Shown: one piece after another, positions 52,158 through 60,550 of the stretch | Layout of the letters: each line of letters opens with the position of its first letter | Position numbering within the stretch: the first letter of the stretch is position 1 | Source: Paracoccus wurundjeri | Lineage (GTDB): Bacteria; Pseudomonadota; Alphaproteobacteria; Rhodobacterales; Rhodobacteraceae | Assembly (NCBI RefSeq): GCF_030678915.1 | Contig: NZ_JAUUTZ010000009.1 | Location: forward strand, 122,122 to 186,121 | Direction: 5' to 3' | Length of the DNA: 64,000 nt | Made by a program: the position numbers and the translations under genes | Notes under the pieces: model-generated | The model's input: the letters and a program-made list of their open reading frames with translations, nothing else | What the model was told of the DNA's origin: nothing | Databases searched by the model: none

Positions 52158-52811
52158 TTATTTCGCGGGGATATTTGCCTTTCCGGGGTGGCGGACAACC
52201 CTGAGCTTTCCGCCGTCGCTGCCGCAGAAGAACCGTTCATCGCCATCCGATTCCAGCCCCGAGACTCCGACACCTGCCGGCATTTCCAGCTGTTCCAGCA
52301 CCTTGCCGGTCCCGGAGTCGATGCGCCGGATATCGCTTTTTCCATCCTGCCATGTGCCATGCCATAATTCCCCGTCGACCCAGGTGACGCCGGTGACGAA
52401 GCGATCGGATTCGATGACGCGCAGCACTGCCCCGCTATCGGGATCGACCTGATGGATCCTGCGGCCGCGGTGCTGGCCGACCCAAAGCATGCCCTCGGCC
52501 CATGCCAGCCCGGAATTGCCGCCTTCCGGGGCCGGGATCGTGCCCAGTACCTTGCCGTTATGAGGATCGATCCTGCGGATGACCGGCCCGGCGATCTGGT
52601 ACAGATGCGTGCCGTCGAATGCGGTTCCGGCATCGGCTGGAATTTCCAGCGCGCGCAGAACCGTTCCGCTGTCGGGATCAAGCGCGTTCAGCCGGTCGCC
52701 GCTGGCGAACCAGACCTGATGCCCGTCGAAGGTCACGCCATGCACATCTTCGACGCCATGAAAGGGACCATATTCGCGGATGATTTCAGCCATATGTTTC
52801 ATGGAACCCAT
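52158..52811 (-). CDS. Beta-propeller (SMP-30/Vgb-like) protein
   Basis: A 217-residue protein from ATG 52811, one base after the stop of the regulator gene. It consists of repeated blades with the pattern W/Y-...-IDPDSGTVLRALEI, IDPHNGKVLGTIPAP, VDPDSGAVLRVIES, IDSGTGKVLEQLEM, about 45 residues each, consistent with a partial YVTN/SMP-30-type propeller. No signal peptide is visible. Its role is unknown; tight coupling to a regulator suggests it helps sense or bind a ligand. Confidence 0.7.
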   Translation of the reverse strand: MGSMKHMAEIIREYGPFHGVEDVHGVTFDGHQVWFASGDRLNALDPDSGTVLRALEIPADAGTAFDGTHLYQIAGPVIRRIDPHNGKVLGTIPAPEGGNSGLAWAEGMLWVGQHRGRRIHQVDPDSGAVLRVIESDRFVTGVTWVDGELWHGTWQDGKSDIRRIDSGTGKVLEQLEMPAGVGVSGLESDGDERFFCGSDGGKLRVVRHPGKANIPAK

Positions 52812-52812
52812 C

Positions 52813-54033
52813 CTATCCTTTCGGCAGCGGAACCGGGAGTAACAAACTTGTCGGGAAACCCGGCACGTTTCGCGCGATCCAGCGGCGCGCCCTGCCATAG
52901 CCGAACCAATCGACCTGCCCCGCCTCTTTCAGTGCCTCCAGCCCGCGCAGCACGGTACGGGGGCTGACATCCAGCGCGAGCGCCAGCGCCGAACTCGACC
53001 AGGCCTCGCCATCGGCAAGCAGCGCCAGCAGCGCGGCATGTTCCCCCTCGACCGGCGGGGCGAGCACGGCGATCTTCCGCGCGTCACGGGGTTCCACTAC
53101 GAAACCCCGGCTGGTCGCCTTTACCCCGGCCAGTGGTTTCAGCAGCCCGCGCAACCGCCCGATCTCGACCCGCAGCCTTGCGCGGTGCGATTCGTCCACA
53201 TGGCGCGCGCGAAAGGCATGCAAAAGCAGCGCCTCGCGCGTGGCGTCGCGGGGCCACGCCTCGGCCAGTTTGCGCAGCAGAGCAAGCAGTACGGGGCGCC
53301 CGGCAAGCGGGATCACAGTTGTGCCGCATCGAAGGACATTGCGGCAGATATCTACAAGCAGCATGTCAGTGGAGATCAAGGCTTCCACCTTGGCCAGACT
53401 CAGCAGCCGGTCACCCCCGTTTTCGATCAACTGCGCGGCCGGAGCATCGAACGCGGCGCGTGCCTGCGCCACCTCGGCCACCAGCGCGGCGATGCCTGTT
53501 TCCTGCGCGGCCCGAGCAGCCCGGTTCAGTGCCGCCCGCGCTTCCCCGGTCCGGATGCGCCGCATGGCGATACCCGCCGCAACCAGCCAATAGCCGGGAC
53601 GTGACGCGGCGGGCAACGCATCGCACTCCAGCGTATCGCAACGTTGTTCGGCATCATCGGGACGCCCGGTCAACAGCAGCAGCCGGGCCTGAAGACAGGC
53701 GGCATGGGCGGCATTCGCCCGGTCGGCATGAGCCTCCAGCACCGTCTGCGCCGTGCCAAGCGCCCGCAACGCAGCGACCAGATCGCGCGTAACCAATGCG
53801 ATCTCGGCGCTGGCCAGAATGCAGCGGGCGCGGGCCACGGGGTCCCTTGTGCCAAACCCGCGCGAGGCGGCCCGCAGCAATTCCCGCGCCCGTGCCAGAT
53901 CGCCCAGTTGCGCCATGGCGGTGCCGCGCAGCGCCAGCGCGGGCGGGTCGTCGCGCAAGGCGATCCGCTTCAGTGCCGACAGCGCATCGCCCCTTGCCAG
54001 AGACTGCGCCGCAGAGGCAATCAGCCCGTCCAT
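52813..54033 (-). CDS. TPR-containing transcriptional regulator with C-terminal helix-turn-helix
   Basis: A 406-residue protein starting MDGLIASAAQSLARGDALS. The first 240 residues are Ala/Arg-rich helical repeats of TPR type (ARARELLRAASRGFGTRDPVARARCILAS...). A regulatory region with HRARLRVEIGRLRGLLKPLAGV (residues 285-310), as in BTAD/winged-helix proteins, follows, and the end carries a second helix-turn-helix (WSSSALALALDVSPRTVLRGLEAL). It is divergent from the small membrane protein and DUF899 genes, the probable target, with a 91-base promoter gap. Confidence 0.65.
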   Translation of the reverse strand: MDGLIASAAQSLARGDALSALKRIALRDDPPALALRGTAMAQLGDLARARELLRAASRGFGTRDPVARARCILASAEIALVTRDLVAALRALGTAQTVLEAHADRANAAHAACLQARLLLLTGRPDDAEQRCDTLECDALPAASRPGYWLVAAGIAMRRIRTGEARAALNRAARAAQETGIAALVAEVAQARAAFDAPAAQLIENGGDRLLSLAKVEALISTDMLLVDICRNVLRCGTTVIPLAGRPVLLALLRKLAEAWPRDATREALLLHAFRARHVDESHRARLRVEIGRLRGLLKPLAGVKATSRGFVVEPRDARKIAVLAPPVEGEHAALLALLADGEAWSSSALALALDVSPRTVLRGLEALKEAGQVDWFGYGRARRWIARNVPGFPTSLLLPVPLPKG

Positions 54034-54124
54034 CGAAATCCCGTCACGCTTGTTACTCTCACCCGGCTTCCGTCCTGTCGTAGATTTCTCCCTATTCAGC
54101 AGATCATCGGACGGAGGGTGCAAA

Positions 54125-54388
54125 ATGACAACGCTTTCGACGGCAGGAACGTCCGGCGCGGCAGGCTGGCTGACCCTTGCGGCCACGCCGGGCTTCGCCT
54201 TTATGGCCGGGATCACCTCGACGGATATGAATGCGCTCTGCCTGTCGGATCCGGGCATGCTGCCGATGAATGGCATGACCACGATTTATCTGCTGATGAG
54301 CCTGTTTCACCTGCCGCCCTGGCTAAGACTGCTGTCGGGCCGCAAGGGAACAGATTGTCACGCCAATCCTACAGGAGATCGATCATGA
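54125..54388 (+). CDS. Small membrane protein (87 aa)
   Basis: ATG 54125 follows GGAGGG by 6 bases. The product starts MTTLSTAGTSGAAGWLTLAA and has two hydrophobic stretches (residues 12-30 and 50-65: MNGMTTIYLLMSLFHLPPWL). Its stop overlaps the DUF899 start (ATGA), so the two are translated together. I recognise no family; a membrane partner or anchor for the DUF899 protein is possible. Confidence 0.7.
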   Translation: MTTLSTAGTSGAAGWLTLAATPGFAFMAGITSTDMNALCLSDPGMLPMNGMTTIYLLMSLFHLPPWLRLLSGRKGTDCHANPTGDRS

Positions 54389-55074
54389 CACATCCCGTCG
54401 TTTCACGCGAAGACTGGCTGACGGCCCGCAAGGCGCTGCTGGCCAAAGAGCGCGACATGACCCATCAGCTTGACGCGCTGCGTGCCGAGCGCAGGCGGAT
54501 GCCATGGGTCCATATCGACAAACCCTATCGTTTCGAAGGCCCCAAAGGCGAGTGCGGGCTTGGCGATCTTTTCGGTGATCGCGATCAGCTTGCCATCTAT
54601 CATTTCATGCTGACACCGGGATCGGATCATATCTGCTCGGGCTGTTGTTTCGTCGCGGATCATATCGATGCGGCCCGGCAGCATTTCGAGCAGGCGGATC
54701 TGGCCTTCGCGGCGGTTTCCCGCGCGCCGCTTCAGCAGATCGAAAAGGTCAGGCGGCGGATGGGCTGGAGCTTTCCGTGGGTGTCGTCGGGGGAGGGCGA
54801 TTTCAACTATGATTTCGGCGTTTCCTTCACCAAGGCGGACCGCGCGGCCGGGCGGGCCATCTACAATTACGGCTCGGTCATTCAGAACAGCCCGGACATG
54901 TTCGGAATCAGCATTTTCACAAAGGATAAGAAGGGGGAAATCTTCCACAGTTATTCAACCTATCATCGCGGTGTCGAACTGGTGATGGGTGCGTTCAACT
55001 GGCTTGACCTGACCCCAAAGGGCCGCAATGAAAACGGCGCGATGAGCTGGCTGAAGCTGCATGACGAATATTGA
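54385..55074 (+). CDS. DUF899 family protein (thioredoxin-like fold)
   Basis: A 229-residue protein from ATG 54385: MTHPVVSREDWLTARKALLAKERDMTHQLDALRAERRRMPWV, the standard DUF899 start, then GLGDLFGDRDQLAIYHFMLTP, CSGCCFVADHID with three cysteines, and FTKDKKGEIFHSYSTYHRG. The core has the peroxiredoxin/thioredoxin topology but the CxxC is CSGCC. Function is unknown. It is cotranslated with the small membrane protein and probably controlled by the divergent TPR regulator. Confidence 0.88.
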   Translation: MTHPVVSREDWLTARKALLAKERDMTHQLDALRAERRRMPWVHIDKPYRFEGPKGECGLGDLFGDRDQLAIYHFMLTPGSDHICSGCCFVADHIDAARQHFEQADLAFAAVSRAPLQQIEKVRRRMGWSFPWVSSGEGDFNYDFGVSFTKADRAAGRAIYNYGSVIQNSPDMFGISIFTKDKKGEIFHSYSTYHRGVELVMGAFNWLDLTPKGRNENGAMSWLKLHDEY

Positions 55075-55089
55075 ACCGGATGGGCCGCG

Positions 55090-55449
55090 TTATTCCGGCA
55101 GGACCTCATCCCGGTCCTGCCGCTGCGGGTTTTCCGATGCCTGCCTGATTTCGCTGAGCATATTGACCGCATAGGCGGCATAACGGCCGATCCAGCGTTC
55201 ATTCAGGGCGTGGATCGGCAGGGCGTCGAGGTGATTCCATCTTTCGCGGCCCCGTCTTTCGACGATGATCAATCCGGCCGTTTCCAGCACCCGCAGATGT
55301 TGCATGACCGTGCAGCGATCCAGTTGCGGCAACGCTTCGCACAGTGCGCCGGTGGTTTTCGGCCCCGCCTTCAGCAGGTCCAGCATTTGCCGGCGTGCCC
55401 GGTGCCCCAGCGCCTTGAACAGCGCGTCATCCTGATCTTCGATTGACAT
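55090..55449 (-). CDS. ArsR-family regulator paired with SRPBCC gene
   Basis: A 119-residue winged-helix protein: LFKALGHRARRQMLDLLKAGP, GALCEALPQLDRCTVMQHLRVLETAGLIIVERRGRERWNHLD. The recognition helix and the WNHLDALPIHALNERW end mark the group next to AHSA1/SRPBCC genes. An ATG at 55467 is the alternative start but lies inside the palindromic operator; the divergent gene is 50 bases away. It most likely represses itself and the SRPBCC gene. Confidence 0.88.
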   Translation of the reverse strand: MSIEDQDDALFKALGHRARRQMLDLLKAGPKTTGALCEALPQLDRCTVMQHLRVLETAGLIIVERRGRERWNHLDALPIHALNERWIGRYAAYAVNMLSEIRQASENPQRQDRDEVLPE

Positions 55450-55467
55450 GTTATAATTATATAACAT
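55448..55467. promoter_or_regulatory. Palindromic ArsR operator
   Basis: A perfect inverted repeat ATGTTATA-ATTA-TATAACAT lies exactly between the divergent ArsR and SRPBCC genes, overlapping the ArsR start codon. AT-rich 8-bp arms with a 4-base centre suit a dimeric ArsR protein. It would control both promoters. Confidence 0.6.
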
Positions 55468-55498
55468 AATAGAGCGCGGGACAAGGAGAATCATCGCT

Positions 55499-55945
55499 AT
55501 GGAACTGAAATTTACGGTTAGTGGCCGGATATCGAAGCCGGTCGACGAGGTGTTCGAGACTGTGGTGAACCCGGACAGGTTATCGAAATTCTTCACCACC
55601 GGCGGCGCGAAGGGCCGTCTGGACACTGGCGCGGAAGTGACCTGGGATTTCCATGATTTCCCCGGCGCCTTCCCGGTGCTGGTACAAGAGGTCGTACCCA
55701 ACGAACGGATCGTCCTGCAATGGGAGGTCGAGGGCAGTCCTGATAGCTGGACCACCGTGACCATGACCTTCCAGCCGCTGGAGGAGGGGCGCACATTGGT
55801 GCGGATCAGCGAATATGGCTGGCCCGATACCGAGACCGGCCTGAAGGGCTGTCTGGGCAATTGCGAAGGCTGGACCGGTATGATTTGCGCGATGAAGGCG
55901 TGGATGGAGCACGGTATCAACCTGCGCGACGGTTTCTATAAATAG
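55499..55945 (+). CDS. SRPBCC (AHSA1/START-like) domain protein
   Basis: A 148-residue protein with the Bet-v1/SRPBCC cavity fold: FTVSGRISKPVDEVFETVVNPDRLSKFFTTGGAKG, LDTGAEVTWDFHDFPGAFPV, and the long C-terminal helix TGLKGCLGNCEGWTGMICAMKAWMEHG. AAGGAG lies 10 bases before the ATG. Such proteins bind hydrophobic ligands; paired with ArsR regulators they form ligand-responsive units. It does not share obvious operon partners downstream, where a repeat follows. Confidence 0.88.
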   Translation: MELKFTVSGRISKPVDEVFETVVNPDRLSKFFTTGGAKGRLDTGAEVTWDFHDFPGAFPVLVQEVVPNERIVLQWEVEGSPDSWTTVTMTFQPLEEGRTLVRISEYGWPDTETGLKGCLGNCEGWTGMICAMKAWMEHGINLRDGFYK

Positions 55946-56072
55946 CTTCGATCGCCAATCTGCCGTCCGGTCGGGAGGAAATGTTTCTGTCGAACCTGGC
56001 GGTTTCCGGGATTATCCACGCTAGAATGCGCCGTACTAAATCGGAAACGCCGGTTACTTGTGTCCCGCGGTG

Positions 56073-56102
56073 ACCCCCTGAGGTATTTGGACAAAGAAGA
56101 AG
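56073..56102 (+). repeat. 3'-end repeat, short form (copy 6)
   Basis: ACCCCCTGAGGTATTTGGAC then AAAGAAGAAG, one substitution from the consensus tail. The stem-loop arm is not present here. It lies 128 bases after the SRPBCC stop and before the convergent tonB gene. The rest of the 55.95-56.22 kb gap shows no gene. Confidence 0.6.
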
Positions 56103-56225
56103 CAGGGGGAGGGGAAGCGAATCCGGGTGGGGGAAGCTGTGGTCTGACGGAAGCTGCCGCCGGGGAATTTGTCGGGAGGAATCAACGCACCCGCCCCGCG
56201 CAGCATTCGTGCGGGGCAGGGCTGG

Positions 56226-57125
56226 TTACTGGGCAATCCGGATCGGCAGGGCGAAGCTATAGGAAGCGTCGGTCAGTCCGGCCGGTGCAGGTGGGCAGCG
56301 ACCGGCGCGCTGTGCCGCCTGCAATGCTGCCTGATCCAGTTCGGGCAGACCGGAAGACCCGGCCACGCCCTGAACCTGCACAGTGCCGCTGCGCGATACT
56401 GCCAATGCCAGCGTGACGGTGCCGCCGTTGCGCACTCCGCGCGGCAGACGCGCCCGCCGCTGAATGCAGGCGCCGATGCTGCCGCCCCACTGCTGAAGCA
56501 GATTTGCCTCCTGTTGCGGGCTGATGCCGCTGGCGCCCTGTCCGGCTGCGCCCTGCGGGGCCTGTTGACCCGCCGGCTGCGGGGCGGGTTGCTGTTGCGG
56601 TTCCGGTGCCTGCTGCGTCTGACGCTGCGGTTCCGGTTCACGACGGGGTTCGGGCTCTGGCTGCGGCTCGGGTTCCGGCTCTGGCTCGGGCGGGCGGCGC
56701 ATCGGGCGAGTCGACGCGCTGAGTGTCAGTTCCGGAGTCGATTCCACCTCGGGCGGAGTCGCTTCCTCTTCCTGCGGTTCGGGAAACAACTCGCTGAAAT
56801 CCTCGATCGGCTCCAGTTCCTGAAGCGGCGGCAGTTCGACCGCTTCGGATTCGGGCTCCGGCTCGGGCTCGGGCTCGGGTTCCGGCTCGGCCTCGGGCTC
56901 TTCGGGTTCGGTCTCTTCCACCGTCTGTTCGGCAGCGGGGGCCTCGGCCGGTTCGGGGGCGGGCATCAGATCGACAAAGACCGGTTCGGGCAGACCCGGA
57001 GGGGCTGCCGCTTCGGCCTGACGGGTGACCCAGACCCCAAAGGCGATATGCGCCGCCAGAACCAGAACACCGGCGGCGCCCCATAACGCGGTTTCGCGCG
57101 TGATGACCGAGGCGCGTTCGCTCAT
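56226..57125 (-). CDS. tonB: TonB-family energy transducer
   Basis: A 299-residue protein: one N-terminal membrane helix (TALWGAAGVLVLAAHIAFGVWV), a long Pro/Glu- and Pro/Gln-rich periplasm-spanning region (EPEPEPEPEPEP, EPEPQRQTQQ), and the C-terminal TonB domain with IGACIQRRARLPRGVRNGGTVTLALAVSRSGTVQVQGVAGSSGLPELDQAALQAAQRAG. It couples the ExbBD proton motor to outer-membrane receptors such as the siderophore receptor at 22-24 kb. A GTG at 57146 overlapping the exbD stop is an alternative start. Confidence 0.92.
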   Translation of the reverse strand: MSERASVITRETALWGAAGVLVLAAHIAFGVWVTRQAEAAAPPGLPEPVFVDLMPAPEPAEAPAAEQTVEETEPEEPEAEPEPEPEPEPEPESEAVELPPLQELEPIEDFSELFPEPQEEEATPPEVESTPELTLSASTRPMRRPPEPEPEPEPQPEPEPRREPEPQRQTQQAPEPQQQPAPQPAGQQAPQGAAGQGASGISPQQEANLLQQWGGSIGACIQRRARLPRGVRNGGTVTLALAVSRSGTVQVQGVAGSSGLPELDQAALQAAQRAGRCPPAPAGLTDASYSFALPIRIAQ

Positions 57126-57142
57126 GGCGTGGCCACTCGGAG

Positions 57143-57640
<498 letters not shown>

Positions 57641-57643
57641 GGC

Positions 57644-58975
57644 CTAGGCCTCCGTTGCTGATGCCGCGACCGGCGCGATGCCACGGAAATCCAGGTCGCG
57701 GCTGACCAGACGGCGCACGCCGGCGGCGGCATTCGCGAGGCGCAGGCGATAGCCGGCAATGGCGCGGGCGAAGACGTTATAGATGACCACGGCGGGAATG
57801 GCGGCGATAAGGCCCAGAGCGGTGGCCAGCAGCGCTTCGGCGATACCCGGCGCCACGACGGCAAGATTTGTGGTCTGCGCTTCCGAGATGCCGATGAAGC
57901 TGTTCATGATCCCCCAGACGGTCCCGAACAGACCGACGAAGGGCGCGGTCGAGCCGATCGTGGCCAGAATGCCGGTTCCACGGGCCATGCCGCGGCCGGC
58001 AACGGCCTCGATGCGTTCGAGATGCGAATCGACGCGCTCTTTGATCCCGTCATTGCCGGCCTGATCGAAGGCTGGGGCCGACTGATCGTATTCCTGCGAT
58101 GCGGCGCGGATCATCCGAGAGACGGGATCGCGGCGGCGACCGGCCGCGGCAAGTGCGGCGGGCAGGTTGGCAGAGCGTCCGATGCGGTTGATGCCCGACT
58201 GGACATTCGCGCCCGCGCGCCACAGTTCCAGCAGCTTCACCACAAAGACCGTCCATGTGACGACCGAGGCGAAGGCCAGACCGATCATCACCGCCTTCAC
58301 CACCCAGTCGGCGGCCAGAAACATGCCGACGGGCGACAGGTCATGCGGCAGGTTCGGATCACGCTCGGGCGTGTTCAGGATGGGGGACAGCGCGTCATGA
58401 ATGGATTGCGGCAGGAAGCCGGGATCCTCGGCGGGCGCTTCTGCGGGCGCATCGGTGGCCGGGCTGCCGGCTGCGGGTGCCTCTGTTCCGGCGCCCGTTT
58501 CGGTGGTGGAGGCATCTGCGGCTGGCGCGTCCGAAGCCGGTGTCTCTGCCCCGGCGTCCGTTTCGCCGGGGGTATCCGCCGGTTGTTCCTCTGACGCTGG
58601 TTCGTCGGGCGTTGCCGGTTCCCCGGATGTGGTCGCGCCGTCAGCCTCCGCGCCGTCAGCCGCCGCGTCGGCCGGGGTTTCGGCCGCAGGTGTTTCCGCT
58701 TCGCCAGAGCCGGTGTCAGCCTCTTCTGCGGTCCCGGTCCCGGTCCCGGCCCCGGTCTCGGACGAGCCTGCCTCGGCGTCATCGGTCGGCGTCCCGGTCG
58801 TCTCGCCTGCGGGGGCCGCGGCTTCGGGGGTTTCGGTCTCAGGCGTTGTCTGGACCTGCGTCTCGGTCTGCGGAGCAGCCGGGGTGGTATCCTGCGCAAG
58901 GCCGGGCGCTGCGATCAGGCAGGCAAGCGTTGCAACGATCCCCGCGCTCAAACGCGGCAGCGGCTTATGGTTCAT
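57644..58975 (-). CDS. exbB: ExbB proton channel subunit with long acidic low-complexity N-terminus
   Basis: A 443-residue protein, about twice the usual ExbB size. After a signal peptide (MNHKPLPRLSAGIVATLACLIAAPGLAQ) there is a region of about 170 residues of Thr/Ala/Glu/Pro repeats (TPETETPEAAAPAGETTGTP...). The ExbB core then starts near residue 220 (FLAADWVVKAVMIGLAFASVVTWTVFVVKLLELW) and includes GTGILATIGSTAPFVGLFGTVWGIMNSF and IAEALLATALGLIAAIPAVVIYN. It forms the motor with ExbD for TonB. The extension would lie in the periplasm. Confidence 0.9.
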   Translation of the reverse strand: MNHKPLPRLSAGIVATLACLIAAPGLAQDTTPAAPQTETQVQTTPETETPEAAAPAGETTGTPTDDAEAGSSETGAGTGTGTAEEADTGSGEAETPAAETPADAAADGAEADGATTSGEPATPDEPASEEQPADTPGETDAGAETPASDAPAADASTTETGAGTEAPAAGSPATDAPAEAPAEDPGFLPQSIHDALSPILNTPERDPNLPHDLSPVGMFLAADWVVKAVMIGLAFASVVTWTVFVVKLLELWRAGANVQSGINRIGRSANLPAALAAAGRRRDPVSRMIRAASQEYDQSAPAFDQAGNDGIKERVDSHLERIEAVAGRGMARGTGILATIGSTAPFVGLFGTVWGIMNSFIGISEAQTTNLAVVAPGIAEALLATALGLIAAIPAVVIYNVFARAIAGYRLRLANAAAGVRRLVSRDLDFRGIAPVAASATEA

Positions 58976-59296
58976 GACGTTCCTTGTCTCTTTCCCGCAT
59001 TCGGACTTGCCGCAGGCTGTTGGGATAAAGGCGGCCGTGAAACAACCCTAACCCTGGCGCGACTCGCGCCGGGTATCGAACGTCAGGGTAAAATTGTCAA
59101 CTATTGCTCTGAGCGAATATCATCCGGGAATGGCCATCATCCTGCCGGATGTCTTCGGCGGCGGCGGAAAAATGCACGAATTTCCCACATGCAGAAGTTC
59201 AGCTTGACAGTGGCGAAGGGAAGGCTGCGAGTCGCGGGTGTTATGTGCCGAGAGGCGAGCGGGGAATGGCTTTTAATATGGTCTGTCCGCTGCCGG
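58976..59296. other. Intergenic region between exbB and an ArsR gene
   Basis: No gene is supported. It should hold the exbB promoter on the minus strand. A short inverted repeat (GGCGCGA / TCGCGCC, one-base loop) lies near 59057-59071. I see no clear Fur-type site. The promoter of the ArsR operon starts at 59297. Confidence 0.35.
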
Positions 59297-59346
59297 TTGA
59301 CATCAATAGCCATTCGGTTATATGAATTACATAGCCAAACGGTTAT
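59297..59346 (+). promoter_or_regulatory. Promoter with two tandem ArsR operators
   Basis: A consensus TTGACA -35 box (59297-59302) lies 16-18 bases before a TATATG/TATGAA -10 (near 59319-59326). Two near-identical imperfect palindromes overlap it: ATAGCCATTCGGTTAT (59306-59321) and ATAGCCAAACGGTTAT (59331-59346), 25 bases apart. The first sits in the spacer and the second at the transcription start and ribosome site, an arrangement suited to repression by the ArsR protein encoded 7 bases downstream. Confidence 0.65.
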
Positions 59347-59352
59347 GGAACA

Positions 59353-59676
59353 ATGTCCCAGTCCCGGAACGAAGTTTTCAGATCCCTCGCCGACCCGACG
59401 CGACGGGCGATTTTCGAGCGGCTGTGCCGCGACGGTGCGCAATCGGTCAGCACCATCACTGCGCAGGCGGCAATCTCGCAACCGGCGGTGTCGAAGCATC
59501 TGCGCATCCTGAAGGGCTCTGGTCTGGTGCAGGGGACCATTCACGGGCGCGAGACATTGTACCGGGCCGATGTCGCGGCGCTGGCGCCGTTGCAGAACTG
59601 GGTGCGCGAGATGACCGGCTTCTGGGACGAGAAATTCGACAAGCTTGAAGACCTGCTGAAACGGATGGACAGATGA
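59353..59676 (+). CDS. ArsR-family regulator (SRPBCC-linked type)
   Basis: A 107-residue winged-helix protein: FRSLADPTRRAIFERLCRDGAQSVSTITAQAAISQPAVSKHLRILKGSGLVQGTIHGRETLYRADVAALAPLQNWV, the standard form beside AHSA1-type genes. There is no cysteine metal site. The stop overlaps the next start (ATGA). It probably represses its own three-gene operon through the tandem palindromes just upstream. Confidence 0.92.
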   Translation: MSQSRNEVFRSLADPTRRAIFERLCRDGAQSVSTITAQAAISQPAVSKHLRILKGSGLVQGTIHGRETLYRADVAALAPLQNWVREMTGFWDEKFDKLEDLLKRMDR

Positions 59677-60101
59677 TGGATGAACACAGGGGCGAAGGTT
59701 CCGTCGTGGTCGAGCGCGAGTTTCGCTGCCGACCGGATTTGCTGTGGAGGGCACTGACGGAGCCGCATCTGATCGCGGAATGGCTGATGCAAAACGATTT
59801 CCTGCCGCAGATGGGGCATCGCTTCAGCCTGACCGCGGATTGGGGCAGCGTGTCCTGCGAAGTGCAGGTCATCGAGCCGAATGAAAGACTGTCCTATCGC
59901 TGGGATACGAAGGATTTGCACAGCGTCGTGACCTGGACGCTTGTGCCGACGGCGGCGGGCACGCTGTTGCGGATGGAACAGGTCGGATTCCAGCCTCAGC
60001 AGACCGCATATCACCGGGGCGCAATGGCGGGCTGGCCGCGTTTTCTGGACGCACTGGAGAAAGTCGTGGCCCGGATCGCAGAACAGGGGGAAGGGCAATG
60101 A
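59673..60101 (+). CDS. SRPBCC (AHSA1/CalC-type) domain protein
   Basis: A 142-residue ligand-binding protein with EREFRCRPDLLWRALTEPHLIAEWLMQNDFLPQMGHRFSL, the conserved WL/F pattern, ERLSYRWDTKDLHSVVTWTLVPTAAGTLLRMEQVGF, and a C-terminal helix. It begins in the ATGA overlap with the ArsR gene and itself overlaps the DoxX-like gene (ATGA). Its ligand is unknown. Confidence 0.9.
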   Translation: MMDEHRGEGSVVVEREFRCRPDLLWRALTEPHLIAEWLMQNDFLPQMGHRFSLTADWGSVSCEVQVIEPNERLSYRWDTKDLHSVVTWTLVPTAAGTLLRMEQVGFQPQQTAYHRGAMAGWPRFLDALEKVVARIAEQGEGQ

Positions 60102-60475
60102 ATATCATCCTTTGGGTTTTGCAGGTCGTTCTGGCGATACATACGGCGATAGGTGCCTTCTGGAAATTCTCGAACTCCACAGAGATGGTGCCGTCGCTGA
60201 AGGCGATGCCGAATAGCGTCTGGATGTCGCTGATCGGCATCGAGCTGCTATGCGCTGCAGGGCTGGTCTTGCCCGCGATCAACCGGCAATGGGGCATGCT
60301 GGTGCCTTTGGCGGCGATCGTTATCGCGCTGGAGATGGTGCTGTTCACCATTCTTCACCTGCGCTCTGGCCAGACCACGCATGGGGAGATCGTCTACTGG
60401 CTCTGCGTCGCGGCGATCTGTCTCTTCATTGCCTATGGACGAAGCGTTGTCGCACCGCTGGGGGCGGCGGCATAA
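60098..60475 (+). CDS. DoxX-like membrane protein
   Basis: A 125-residue inner-membrane protein with four hydrophobic segments (IILWVLQVVLAIHTAIGAFWKF, SLIGIELLCAAGLVLP, LVPLAAIVIALEMVLFTILHL, IVYWLCVAAICLFIAYGRS). DoxX-type proteins often accompany SRPBCC/ArsR pairs and oxidative-stress functions. It is the last gene of a fully overlapping three-gene operon. Confidence 0.82.
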   Translation: MNIILWVLQVVLAIHTAIGAFWKFSNSTEMVPSLKAMPNSVWMSLIGIELLCAAGLVLPAINRQWGMLVPLAAIVIALEMVLFTILHLRSGQTTHGEIVYWLCVAAICLFIAYGRSVVAPLGAAA

Positions 60476-60550
60476 ACAGGGCTGCCGCTACGGGGATGCG
60501 TCACCCGCGACCGGTTGCGGCGAGGTGGGGCAGAGCCTGTCCGGCCGGCG

